50,372 nucleotides of DNA, taken from positions 1 through 50,372 of the forward strand of contig JACPNP010000002.1 of assembly GCA_016185365.1 (NCBI GenBank). Reading direction: 5' to 3'. The notes beneath the pieces were generated by a model. The model was not told the origin of the DNA, searched no databases, and worked only from the letters and a program-made list of their open reading frames with translations. This document shows positions 35,015 to 42,583 of this stretch, one piece after another (the stretch's first letter is position 1; each line of letters opens with the position of its first letter). The stretch comes from Terriglobales bacterium (lineage in GTDB: Bacteria > Acidobacteriota > Terriglobia > Terriglobales > Acidobacteriaceae). A program made the position numbers and the translations under genes.

Positions 35015-35508
35015 TACCGGTAGCCCTCCACCGGATAATCTTTGCGCAACGGATGACCTTCCCAATCCTCCGGCATCAGGATGCGCCGCAGGTTCGGATG
35101 ACCCAGGAAGCGGATGCCTAACAGGTCATACAGTTCGCGCTCGAAAAAATTCGCCGAAGGCCAGACCGGAAACACGGACTCCACCACCGGATCATCGCCT
35201 GCCACCGCCACCTTCAATCGCACCCGTTGCTTCAACTCGTGCGAGAGCAGGTGATATGCCAGATGGAAGCGCGGCTCCGTGGGATGGAAATCCGCGCAGG
35301 TCACGTCCGCCAGAAAATTAAATTTCGCTTTGATCACGGAACAGGCTTCGCGGATGTAAGAGCGGTCGATATAGACGGAGAGCTCGCCGCGGTCGAGCTT
35401 GGCGCTTTGCACGGCCTCCGGCTTCCACGCCAGGAGGGCCTCCAGCGCCGGATATGCGCGCAGGGCTTCGACGTCCGTGATCACCTGGGGATGGCTAGTC
35501 GCTGCCAC
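35014..35508 (-). CDS. nuoC: NADH-quinone oxidoreductase subunit C
   Basis: A 164-residue 30-kDa-type subunit. A GTG start at 35506-35508 is preferred because AAGGAG lies at 35517-35522; longer ATG starts would overlap nuoA further. Core motifs are ADFHPTEPRFHLAYHL, ANFFERELYDLLGIRFLGHP and LRRILMPEDWEGHPLRKDYP. It overlaps the nuoA end by 14 bp. nuoB normally sits between nuoA and nuoC and is missing. Confidence 0.96.
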   Translation of the reverse strand: MAATSHPQVITDVEALRAYPALEALLAWKPEAVQSAKLDRGELSVYIDRSYIREACSVIKAKFNFLADVTCADFHPTEPRFHLAYHLLSHELKQRVRLKVAVAGDDPVVESVFPVWPSANFFERELYDLLGIRFLGHPNLRRILMPEDWEGHPLRKDYPVEGYR

Positions 35509-35911
35509 TGGCGCTCTCCTTTGCGTCATCCACGTTCCAGTCAATGACGCCTTTTTTCCAGATGTAGATCAGCCCCACCAGCACGATCCCGATGTAAATG
35601 ATCATCTCCCAGAAGCCGAACCAGCCGAACTTCCGCAACAAGTCCTTGTAGACCACGGCCCAGGGGATCAGGAAGATGGCTTCCACGTCGAACAGGATGA
35701 ACAGCATGGCCACCAGGTAGAACTTGACGGAGAAGCGGTGCTGGGCGTCGCCGGTCGGCGTCATGCCGCACTCATAGGCCTGCATCTTCACCCGGCTGTA
35801 CTTACGGTGTCCGATGATGGCCGAAAGCGCCACCATGCCGGCGCCAATGCCCGCGGCCACCAACAGTTGCAGCAGTACCGGGAGGTAGGGCAGTAACTGA
35901 TTGTCCGTCAT
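35495..35911 (-). CDS. nuoA: NADH-quinone oxidoreductase subunit A
   Basis: A 138-residue, three-helix membrane subunit and the first gene of the operon. The quinone-loop block YECGMTPTGDAQHRFSVKFYL and the helix FILFDVEAIFLIPWAV, with its conserved acids, are present. A strong sigma70-like promoter lies 56-84 bp upstream. No clear Shine-Dalgarno precedes the ATG. Confidence 0.95.
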   Translation of the reverse strand: MTDNQLLPYLPVLLQLLVAAGIGAGMVALSAIIGHRKYSRVKMQAYECGMTPTGDAQHRFSVKFYLVAMLFILFDVEAIFLIPWAVVYKDLLRKFGWFGFWEMIIYIGIVLVGLIYIWKKGVIDWNVDDAKESASGSD

Positions 35912-35918
35912 AAACTTT

Positions 35919-35927
35919 TGCTATAGT
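35919..35927 (+). promoter_or_regulatory. Extended -10 promoter candidate for the divergent gene
   Basis: TGCTATAGT matches an extended -10 element (TG-N-TATAGT) on the plus strand, about 70 bp before the TTG start of the divergent gene. No good -35 is seen. It lies downstream of the nuo -10, so the two promoters face each other and could interfere. Confidence 0.35.
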
Positions 35928-35966
35928 AGGCGCAGAGTTTCCGGGGACGAAGAAGCGTAACTTTTG

Positions 35967-35995
35967 ACTATATTTTTCGTTCCCTGGGGTGTCAA
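35967..35995 (-). promoter_or_regulatory. nuoA: Sigma70-type promoter of the nuo operon
   Basis: On the minus strand TTGACA (35990-35995) and TATAGT (35967-35972) are separated by exactly 17 bp. This near-consensus promoter points at nuoA. The -35 box lies within 4 bp of the start of the divergent gene. Confidence 0.8.
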
Positions 35996-35998
35996 GCC

Positions 35999-36616
35999 TT
36001 GCCCGCGGAAATCGCGTTTCCCAAAGCCCCTTTGACCATCTTCGGATTCAATACGGACGCCAAAGTCGGGGACACGGTCTATCACGTCCAAAGTGAGGCG
36101 AGGGAGAACGACCTTCTGCTCCAGACCCAGGTCTTCGTCAAAGGCCATTGCATCGGCAAGCGCGCGTCTTCCTATGCCGAGACCTTCGTTCAGCCCGGCT
36201 ACACCGTGGAAAACATGCATGAACTGCTCAAGCAGCAGCATCGCATGATGCTGGAGGCGGTGCGCGAGTCCCGCGCCAATGACGTGTTCTGTACCGATGG
36301 AGAAGTGCAGGACGTGAATGCAGGCGGCATGTCGCTGCGCTGGAAGAACGCGGATGCCGTGTTCAACGCCTCGCCCGCGGTGGTCAAACTACAGGTTCTC
36401 GTGCACCATCAGCCCTATGACGGCGCGCTGGTCACCGCCCGGCTGGATTTCACCCACGATGCCCCGATCCACTCCCAGAGCATGAGCGAGGCCGACGGTA
36501 TGGCGGAGATCGAGGTCGAATTGCCACCCGTCGCGGGAACAGAACTTCCCGTGCTCATCCGCGCCAAGGGCGACGATAAGAGCGTCACCCGCAAATTCCG
36601 GCTCAAACGGGCGTAA
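35999..36616 (+). CDS. Uncharacterised protein, divergent from the nuo operon
   Basis: A 205-residue protein started at TTG 35999; no better start covers the conserved-looking beginning. No membrane segment or signal peptide is visible. The first ~75 residues (FGFNTDAKVGDTVYHVQSEA, then GKRASSYAE) look like a small beta-rich domain. The last ~90 residues resemble an Ig-like or carboxypeptidase-regulatory beta-sandwich (VVKLQVLVHHQPYDGALVTA). I do not recognise the family and assign no function. Codon use is like that of its neighbours. Confidence 0.7.
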   Translation: MPAEIAFPKAPLTIFGFNTDAKVGDTVYHVQSEARENDLLLQTQVFVKGHCIGKRASSYAETFVQPGYTVENMHELLKQQHRMMLEAVRESRANDVFCTDGEVQDVNAGGMSLRWKNADAVFNASPAVVKLQVLVHHQPYDGALVTARLDFTHDAPIHSQSMSEADGMAEIEVELPPVAGTELPVLIRAKGDDKSVTRKFRLKRA

Positions 36617-36620
36617 CCCC

Positions 36621-36831
36621 CTCTGAACTCAGAGTGCGCGAAGTACACAGAGAATGATTGAAGTCCAGGATTCTGGGAAGTGATCCAGAGTGCTGAAACG
36701 CGATGAAGGCACTGACTGATTGTTTTGGGTTAGGAGCCAAGTGGGCGCGGGTAAAGTTACAGCGGAGACTTAATCACAAGTAATGGATGTCTGGATCCCT
36801 CTGTGCTCTCAGTGTCCTCTGTGTTCAAAGG
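36621..36831. repeat. Two copies of a CACAGAG-type dispersed repeat, in opposite orientation
   Basis: The spacer holds 36621-36654 (ending in ACACAGAGAA) and, in the other orientation, 36797-36831 (CTCTGTG and CCTCTGTG units). The second copy ends 3 bp from the uppS stop codon. Similar units occur at 42361, 42425 and 49708. No gene is seen in this 218-bp spacer. Confidence 0.65.
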
Positions 36832-36834
36832 TTT

Positions 36835-37629
36835 CTAAGTCTTGCCTAACCCGCCGAACCGCCGCTCCCGCTTCTGAAAATCCGCGATCGCTTCCAGCAG
36901 ATGTTTGCCCCGGAAGTCAGGCCAGAGCACGTCGGTCACATAGATCTCGGAATACGCCAACTGCCATAAGAGGAAATTGCTTAAGCGCATCTCGCCGCTG
37001 GTGCGGATCACCAGGTCGGGATCCGGCAAGTGCGCGGTATAAAGGTGGCGGCTGATGGCGTCCTCGTCGATGCCTTTGCGCCGCAGATGTTCCAGCCCGC
37101 CGTTCTTCGCGGCCGACTCCACGATCGCGCTGAATGCGTCCGCCAATTCTGAGCGCGCGCCGTAATTGAGCGCTAAGGTCAGCGTCATCCCCGTGTTGCG
37201 CGCCGTGGCTTCGCGCGCCCACGCCATCGTCGCCTGCACGTCTTCCGGAAGCTCATGCTTACGCCCGATGTATTCCAGCCGGATATTGTTCTTGTTGAGT
37301 GTGGCGACCTCTTGTTTCAGGTAGGTCACCAGCAGCTTCATCAGGAACCCGACCTCGGTCTTCGGCCGCCGCTTCCAATTTTCCGCGGAAAACGCGTACA
37401 GCGTGAGGTTGGGAATGCCGATGCGCGCCGCCGTCTCGCAGGTCGAGCGTACGGACTCCACCCCGGAGCGGTGTCCGGCGATGCGCGGCAGGTGACGCCC
37501 CCGCGCCCAGCGCCCGTTGCCGTCCATGATGATGGCGATGTGCCGGGGCAGGTGTTTGGGGTCGAGCGTCAGAAAGAGCTCTCGCTCCTTCTGGTCCAGC
37601 CCCTCGGGGATCGCTGTGCGTGGTTTCAT
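36835..37629 (-). CDS. uppS: Isoprenyl transferase, undecaprenyl diphosphate synthase
   Basis: A 264-residue cis-prenyltransferase. The diphosphate-binding HIAIIMDGNGRWA holds the catalytic Asp36; LTLYAFSAENWKR and the C-terminal DLVIRTSGEMRLSNFLLWQ and YSEIYVTDVLWPDF blocks are complete. It makes the C55 lipid carrier for peptidoglycan and O-antigen from farnesyl diphosphate and IPP. The usual partner cdsA does not follow; a repeat lies downstream instead. Confidence 0.96.
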   Translation of the reverse strand: MKPRTAIPEGLDQKERELFLTLDPKHLPRHIAIIMDGNGRWARGRHLPRIAGHRSGVESVRSTCETAARIGIPNLTLYAFSAENWKRRPKTEVGFLMKLLVTYLKQEVATLNKNNIRLEYIGRKHELPEDVQATMAWAREATARNTGMTLTLALNYGARSELADAFSAIVESAAKNGGLEHLRRKGIDEDAISRHLYTAHLPDPDLVIRTSGEMRLSNFLLWQLAYSEIYVTDVLWPDFRGKHLLEAIADFQKRERRFGGLGKT

Positions 37630-37647
37630 GGTGAGCGGTACGTTTTA

Positions 37648-37667
37648 CCCCGGCCAGGCGGCCGGGG
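37648..37667. repeat. GC-rich hairpin in the uppS leader
   Basis: CCCCGGCC-AGGC-GGCCGGGG is a perfect 8-bp stem with a 4-base loop, 18 bp before the uppS start. It resembles the REP-like hairpins elsewhere in the window. Confidence 0.7.
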
Positions 37668-37685
37668 CTCCTGCCGCCTGGAACA

Positions 37686-37714
37686 ACGATATTTCAAGTA
37701 CTTTGCAATATCAA
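37686..37714 (-). promoter_or_regulatory. uppS: Candidate promoter of uppS
   Basis: On the minus strand TTGATA (37709-37714) and TATCGT (37686-37691) are 17 bp apart, about 57 bp before the start. The remaining bases of the 317-bp spacer 37630-37946 show no gene. Confidence 0.4.
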
Positions 37715-37946
37715 GTCAATTCCCGGCTTCGACCGGCGCGGCTTCGGCGCCTGGCGGAGGCCCTGAATCATAACGTATGATCGTGTCCAGTTCTGGAGGG
37801 GGCACTACAATCCGGTTCTTGTACAGCGAATCTAAAGCATTGGATCCAGGATTATTTAGATGGCAGTCCCGCTGTTCAGGCTGCCAGGAACTAGCTGGGA
37901 CGGCCTTCCGGAGCGGAGTCGCTACCTATGCTAGAATCAGGCAAAA

Positions 37947-38273
37947 GTGGGGTTTTCCCGCCATTCCGTTGGGCTGACACACCGTAGCGGCGCTCCGTCC
38001 CGCCGCTGGATAACGCTGCTCGCGCTGTTGTTTGTTGCCGTGATGGCCGTCCAGGTGGCGCACACCCACTTTGGCGAATCCGGCGACAATCCGCTGCAGA
38101 AGAAATCAAGTTGTTCCATCTGCGCCGTCGGACATTCCTCGGCCCTCCCGGCGCCGGCCATAGTCGCGCAGCCGCATTTCCATCTCCTTGTCGTGGTTGT
38201 ATTCATGGATTCCGAACTACCTCCCCAGGCGGTTTGGCCCACGATCCATAGTCGTCCTCCTCCTTCGGCATAG
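37947..38273 (+). CDS. Small single-span membrane or exported protein upstream of a TonB receptor
   Basis: A 108-residue reading frame from a GTG at 37947. The N-terminal 20 residues are basic, then a hydrophobic helix WITLLALLFVAVMAVQVA and the pair CSICAVGH. This plan (basic start, one helix, His after the helix, a CxxC) recalls short proteins found before metal-related outer-membrane receptors, but I cannot name the family. An extended -10 (TGCTAGAAT, 37929-37937) is so close that the mRNA may be leaderless, or the true start is later. It precedes the TonB receptor by 58 bp. Confidence 0.55.
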   Translation: MGFSRHSVGLTHRSGAPSRRWITLLALLFVAVMAVQVAHTHFGESGDNPLQKKSSCSICAVGHSSALPAPAIVAQPHFHLLVVVVFMDSELPPQAVWPTIHSRPPPSA

Positions 38274-38331
38274 CCCCTTCAAGCCGTCATTCCATATTTC
38301 ACGAACTCACTGCTCTTTTTGAGGAGGAGCC

Positions 38332-40944
38332 ATGCACTTTTTTTTCAGACGACATGCGTCCGTCATTCGCATTCTTATCTTATTTGCCTTCGTGCTTTCA
38401 TCCATTTCTGCCATCAATGCCCAAGGACTCGGCGGCGTCGGCACCATCCAGGGCAAGGTGATGGACCCCACCGGAGCCATCATCCCTGGTGCTACGGTTG
38501 AGGTCCGCAACGTGGTCTCAGGCTATCAGCGCACTACGGTCACCGATGACACCGGCCAGTTCGTGTTCCGCAATGTTCCCCAGAACATGTACCACCTGGC
38601 CGTGACCGCCAGCGGCTTTGCCATGGCGCAACAGGACCTGGAATTGCGCAGCTCGGTGCCGCAGAACCTTTCGTTCACGCTGGAAGTCTCGAGTTCAAAG
38701 GAGACGGTCGAAGTCACTGCCGAAGCCGGCGATCTGCTTGAGACCACCCCCTCCGCACACACCGACATCGACCAATCGCTTGTCGCGCGCTTGCCCATGG
38801 AGACCGCTGTCTCCGGCTTGAGCTCCACCATCACGCTTGCCACACCCGGCGTGGTGGCCGACTCCAATGGCTTCTTCCATCCGCTCGGGGACCATGCTCA
38901 GGCAACGTTCTCCATCGACAGTCAGCCGATCAGCGACCAGCAGAGCCGTATCTACTCCAACCAGATCTCGACCAACGCCGTGCAGTCCATGGAAGTGATC
39001 TCCGGCGTGGCCCCGGCGGAGTATGGCGACAAGAGCAGCCTGGTAAGCGTCGTGACCACCAAGTCCGGCCTGGGCCTGCTCAAGCCGACGGGCAGCATCA
39101 ACGCCGGGTACGGTTCCTTCGGATCGCCCAGCGGCTCCATCAATCTCGGATTCGGTGGAGTCAAATGGGGCAACTTCGTTTCCGTCAATGGATTGCGTTC
39201 CGGACGATTCTTGGATTCCCCGGAATTCGGGTCCTTCCACAATAAGGGCAACGCGGAAACGTTTTTTGACCGCATCGATTTTCAGCCTCGCGCTTCCGAT
39301 TCGTTTCACCTTGATCTGTTCGCGGCCCGCTCCTGGTTCCAGGCGCCGAACACCTTTGACCAGCTCGCCGTGGGCCAGGACCAGCGCCAGCGGATCGAGT
39401 CCTTCAACATCGCTCCCGGATGGACGCACCTGTTCTCCGCGAACCTGTTATTGACCGCCAATGCGTACTTCCGCCAGGACCGCGTGGACTACTACCCCAG
39501 CAACGATCCGGCCGCGGACCTTCCCGCTACCGTCGGCCAGGGTCGCCGCTTGTCCAACACCGGCGCCCGCTTCGACCTTTCCTACAACAAAGGGGTCCAC
39601 AATGTGAAGGGCGGATTCCAATTCTCACGGACATTCCTGTCTGAAAATTTCCGCTTCGGGATCACCGATCCAACCAGCAATCCGGTGTGCCTCGATGGCG
39701 CCGGTGACCCCGTCTTGGATCCGTCGATCACGGATTCCGCGAATTGCGCCGGGGCCGGCTTTGTCGCCAATCCTGGGCTCAAACCCGGTCTCGTACCCTT
39801 CGACCTGACCCGTGGCGGGGCCTTGTTGCAATTCCGCGATCGCGGCGCCATCGACCAGCAGGCTCTCTACCTGCAGGACACGATCAGCTGGAAGGATTGG
39901 ACATTGATGTTGGGATTGCGGGGCGACCACTACAAGGGCTTGAGCGAAGGATATGCTCTGGCGCCACGGACGGGGGTCTCCTACCACTTCAAGCGCACTA
40001 ACACCATCCTGCGCGCGGCCTACGGACACACCCTCGAAACCCCTTACAACGAGAACCTGTTGCTCTCCAGCGCCACGGGCGTGGGCGGGCTGGCGAACAA
40101 CCCATTTGGGTCTGTGGTGAGTGCGCCCATCCGCCCCGGACGGCGCAACCAGTACAACGTCGGCTTCCAGCAGGCCTTTGGACGGTTTTTTGTGGTGGAT
40201 GGTGAATATTTCTGGAAGTACACCGCCAATGCCTACGACTTCAACACGCTGGGTGACACGTCGATCGCGTTTCCCATCGCCTGGAACAAATCCAAGCTGG
40301 ACGGATTCTCCATGCGGGTAAGCCTGCCTGAGATCCACGGATTCAGGGCCTTCGCCGTCATGGGACACACCCGCGCGCGGTACTTCAACCCTGAGGTCGG
40401 AGGGCTGTTCTTCGACACCAACCCCCAGACCGGTGTGTTCCGCATCGACCACGACCAGGCCTTCCAGCAGACCACCAATGTGCAATACAGCTTCCTCAAG
40501 AAGCACGGAGGGTGGATCGGCTTCACCTGGCGGTATGACAGCGGCTTGGTCAATGGAGCAGTCCCGGACTATGCCACCGCGCTGACGCTGTCGCCGGCGG
40601 AACAAGCGGCCATTGGCTTGTTCTGCGGCAACGTCTTTGCCACCCGCACAGCGCCCATCACCAGCTGCTCTGACCCGCATCAAGGGGCCACCCGCATCGT
40701 CATCCTCCCGCTTGGGACCGAAGATGATGATCACAACCCGCCGCGCATCGCGCCTCGCCACCTGTTCGACTTGGGCCTGGGCTCGGACAACTTGTTTCGC
40801 GCCGACCATTACAAGATCACGGCCAAATTCTCCGTCCTGAATCTGGCCAACAAGGTGGCGCTGTACAACTTCCAGTCCACCTTCAGCGGGACACACTTCG
40901 TCGCACCGCGTACATATCAGGCGGAGCTTGGATTCACGTTCTGA
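38332..40944 (+). CDS. TonB-dependent receptor with N-terminal carboxypeptidase-regulatory domain (Oar-like)
   Basis: An 870-residue outer-membrane protein. GAGGAGG lies just ahead of the ATG. The signal peptide is about residues 1-30, ending INAQ. The CarboxypepD_reg-like domain is residues ~36-120 (GTIQGKVMDPTGAIIPGATV). A plug domain holds MEVISGVAPAEYGDKSSLV, then comes a beta-barrel rich in aromatic strands, ending in the terminal strand YQAELGFTF with a C-terminal Phe. Such receptors are abundant in acidobacteria and import or bind large ligands. The ligand is unknown; the small CxxC protein just upstream may be linked. Confidence 0.92.
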   Translation: MHFFFRRHASVIRILILFAFVLSSISAINAQGLGGVGTIQGKVMDPTGAIIPGATVEVRNVVSGYQRTTVTDDTGQFVFRNVPQNMYHLAVTASGFAMAQQDLELRSSVPQNLSFTLEVSSSKETVEVTAEAGDLLETTPSAHTDIDQSLVARLPMETAVSGLSSTITLATPGVVADSNGFFHPLGDHAQATFSIDSQPISDQQSRIYSNQISTNAVQSMEVISGVAPAEYGDKSSLVSVVTTKSGLGLLKPTGSINAGYGSFGSPSGSINLGFGGVKWGNFVSVNGLRSGRFLDSPEFGSFHNKGNAETFFDRIDFQPRASDSFHLDLFAARSWFQAPNTFDQLAVGQDQRQRIESFNIAPGWTHLFSANLLLTANAYFRQDRVDYYPSNDPAADLPATVGQGRRLSNTGARFDLSYNKGVHNVKGGFQFSRTFLSENFRFGITDPTSNPVCLDGAGDPVLDPSITDSANCAGAGFVANPGLKPGLVPFDLTRGGALLQFRDRGAIDQQALYLQDTISWKDWTLMLGLRGDHYKGLSEGYALAPRTGVSYHFKRTNTILRAAYGHTLETPYNENLLLSSATGVGGLANNPFGSVVSAPIRPGRRNQYNVGFQQAFGRFFVVDGEYFWKYTANAYDFNTLGDTSIAFPIAWNKSKLDGFSMRVSLPEIHGFRAFAVMGHTRARYFNPEVGGLFFDTNPQTGVFRIDHDQAFQQTTNVQYSFLKKHGGWIGFTWRYDSGLVNGAVPDYATALTLSPAEQAAIGLFCGNVFATRTAPITSCSDPHQGATRIVILPLGTEDDDHNPPRIAPRHLFDLGLGSDNLFRADHYKITAKFSVLNLANKVALYNFQSTFSGTHFVAPRTYQAELGFTF

Positions 40945-40966
40945 GCGGGGAAGTGAGGAGCGACGA

Positions 40967-40997
40967 AGAACGCCGGAGCAATAGGCTCCGGCGTTCT
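40967..40997. terminator. Perfect 13-bp hairpin between convergent genes
   Basis: AGAACGCCGGAGC (40967-40979) and its exact complement (40985-40997) flank a 5-base loop. It lies between the TonB receptor gene and the convergent XRE gene, and probably terminates both, although only a short T-rich tail is present. Confidence 0.75.
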
Positions 40998-41012
40998 TGT
41001 TAGGGGAGGGCC

Positions 41013-41555
41013 TTAGACCGTGCGCCGTGGCCGCGTGGCCAGATCGCGCACCTGGGTCAGGAAGGTGGAGCGCTGCATCGCGTCCAGCTTGCTGACAAAA
41101 GGCATGATCTCGGCGATAAACTCGTCTTTCACCAGTTGCTCGATCTCGGCGGCCCGAGTGCTGTTGCCGCTTGAGGCTTCGATCAGTTGCGGTACGCTCA
41201 CCTCCAGTGCCAGGGCCAGGCGTTCCACCGAAGAGAGCGTGGGCGTGGCCTTGTCATTCTCGATCTTGGAGACGTACGTCCGGGGCACGGACATGCGCAG
41301 GGCCAATTGGCGCTGGCTCAAGCCGATGCGCAACCGTAGATTGCGTATGGTTGCCGCGATCTGCAATTGGCTGCCATGATGGGGCAGGGATTCCGGCGCA
41401 GGCGCGATTACCGGGGGCGCTGGTTCCTCCTCGATCGAGTCCAGGCACAGTTTGCACTTGCGGCAAAGGTTATTATTGGTCCGGAATTGGACCAGATGGC
41501 AGTGGTCACACCGTAATACTTCCCTCGAATCTACGGGGGCTAACGTAGTGGCCAT
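41013..41555 (-). CDS. XRE-family regulator with N-terminal zinc knuckle
   Basis: A 180-residue protein. A CxxC-x11-CxxC knuckle (C16, C19, C31, C34) is followed by a Pro-rich linker and a Cro/CI helix-turn-helix (LRIGLSQRQLALRMSVPRTY, residues ~75-130) with a typical STVERLALAL-like third helix region. The C-terminal ~50 residues are acidic and helical. It probably represses its own gene and others. A near-consensus promoter and a palindrome lie upstream. Targets are unknown. Confidence 0.88.
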   Translation of the reverse strand: MATTLAPVDSREVLRCDHCHLVQFRTNNNLCRKCKLCLDSIEEEPAPPVIAPAPESLPHHGSQLQIAATIRNLRLRIGLSQRQLALRMSVPRTYVSKIENDKATPTLSSVERLALALEVSVPQLIEASSGNSTRAAEIEQLVKDEFIAEIMPFVSKLDAMQRSTFLTQVRDLATRPRRTV

Positions 41556-41608
41556 TCAGTTGTTTAGGAGGAGCCAGAGCCGGCATCCTTCTTCGAACTG
41601 CTGGGCCA

Positions 41609-41637
41609 GTTATAGGGTTGAGTCCGTAGGTTGTCAA
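41609..41637 (-). promoter_or_regulatory. Sigma70-type promoter of the XRE gene
   Basis: On the minus strand TTGACA (41632-41637) and TATAAC (41609-41614) are 17 bp apart, 54 bp before the start codon. Confidence 0.75.
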
Positions 41638-41645
41638 CAGAATTC

Positions 41646-41657
41646 GCGTACTTACGC
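41646..41657. promoter_or_regulatory. Palindrome beside the XRE promoter, operator candidate
   Basis: GCGTA-CT-TACGC is a perfect inverted repeat 8 bp upstream of the -35 box and between the two divergent genes. XRE proteins often bind such sites near their own promoter; this is inference. Confidence 0.35.
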
Positions 41658-41712
41658 ATAAAAATCATCCGGAATACCCGGAGAAAACCAGGCGAAACAA
41701 GGTAAAAAATCC

Positions 41713-42288
41713 ATGAATGACCGCAACGCGGCGTGGGGGTTACTAACTGAGTTCACCCGGAGCGAAAGTTTGCGCAAGCACGCGCTTTCCGTGGAAGCGT
41801 GCCTGCGCGCCTACGCCCGCCACTACGGCGAGGACGAAGAGACCTGGGGCATCACCGGCCTGCTGCACGATTTCGACTACGAAAAATACCCCACGCCGGA
41901 GGAGCATCCCTTCGTCGGCAACAAGATCCTCGAGGAGCGCGGCTGGCCGGAGCTGGTCCAGCGCGCCATCCTCTCCCATGCCAATTACAGCGGGGTCGCG
42001 CGCGAGTCGAAGCTGGAGAAGGCCTTGTTCGCCTGTGACGAGCTTGCCGGCCTGATCACCGCCGCGACGCTGGTCAAGCCCACCAAGAACATCGCCGACC
42101 TCGACGCCGGCTCCGTCCGCCGCAAGATGAAGGACAAGGCCTTCGCCAAGACCGTCAGCCGCGAGGACATCATCAGCGGCGCCGCCGACCTGGGCGTGGA
42201 CCTCGACCGGCACATCACCTTCTGTATCGAGGCCATGCGCGCCATCGCCCCGCAACTGGGGCTGGATGGGAGCATGGTGAAAGTCTGA
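41713..42288 (+). CDS. HD-domain protein (HDIG-type phosphohydrolase-like)
   Basis: A 191-residue protein. Metal-site residues of an HD domain are visible: His23 in RKHALSVEA, the His52-Asp53 pair in GLLHDFDYEKYP and His89 in AILSHANY. The rest is helical (LEKALFACDELAGLITA). These small HD proteins act as phosphohydrolases, but the substrate is unknown. No other domain is attached. It is divergent from the XRE gene and stands alone. Confidence 0.88.
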   Translation: MNDRNAAWGLLTEFTRSESLRKHALSVEACLRAYARHYGEDEETWGITGLLHDFDYEKYPTPEEHPFVGNKILEERGWPELVQRAILSHANYSGVARESKLEKALFACDELAGLITAATLVKPTKNIADLDAGSVRRKMKDKAFAKTVSREDIISGAADLGVDLDRHITFCIEAMRAIAPQLGLDGSMVKV

Positions 42289-42319
42289 TCGGGTTCTTTC
42301 ACTGCGGAGAAAATCCGCC

Positions 42320-42347
42320 GCAGGCCACAGGCCTCAGGTCGCAGGCC
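42320..42347. repeat. Heptad tandem array, four units
   Basis: GCAGGCC, ACAGGCC, TCAGGTC and GCAGGCC follow each other without gaps, 32 bp after the HD-gene stop. Confidence 0.85.
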
Positions 42348-42388
42348 AAAACCAAAAACCTTTTCACCACAGAGGCACAGGAAAAACA

Positions 42389-42416
42389 GTCGTTGGTCGT
42401 CGGTCGTTGGTCGTCA
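42389..42416. repeat. Heptad tandem array, four units
   Basis: GTCGTTG, GTCGTCG, GTCGTTG and GTCGTCA follow each other without gaps. The unit differs from the neighbouring array but the 7-bp period is the same. Confidence 0.85.
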
Positions 42417-42481
42417 GCCAAACCTTTTCACCACAGAGAACACAGAGACCACGGAGAAAACCCAAGCTTCCTCTCAAATCA

Positions 42482-42583
42482 GAACCGCCATACCGAAGTC
42501 GCGCAGCGACGATACCTACGTAGCCCAGCACGTAAGTGCTGGGACAGCGGTTCAATACCGATTCAGAGTCGGCTTCAGCCGAC
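42482..42583. repeat. Folded REP-like element with nested hairpins
   Basis: An outer stem GAACCGC/GCGGTTC (42482-42488 with 42547-42553) encloses two perfect hairpins: GTCGC-GCA-GCGAC (42498-42510) and CCCAGCAC-GTAA-GTGCTGGG (42524-42543). A further hairpin GTCGGC-TTCA-GCCGAC (42568-42583) follows. The ribozyme cores I know (hammerhead, twister) are not present. Confidence 0.75.
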
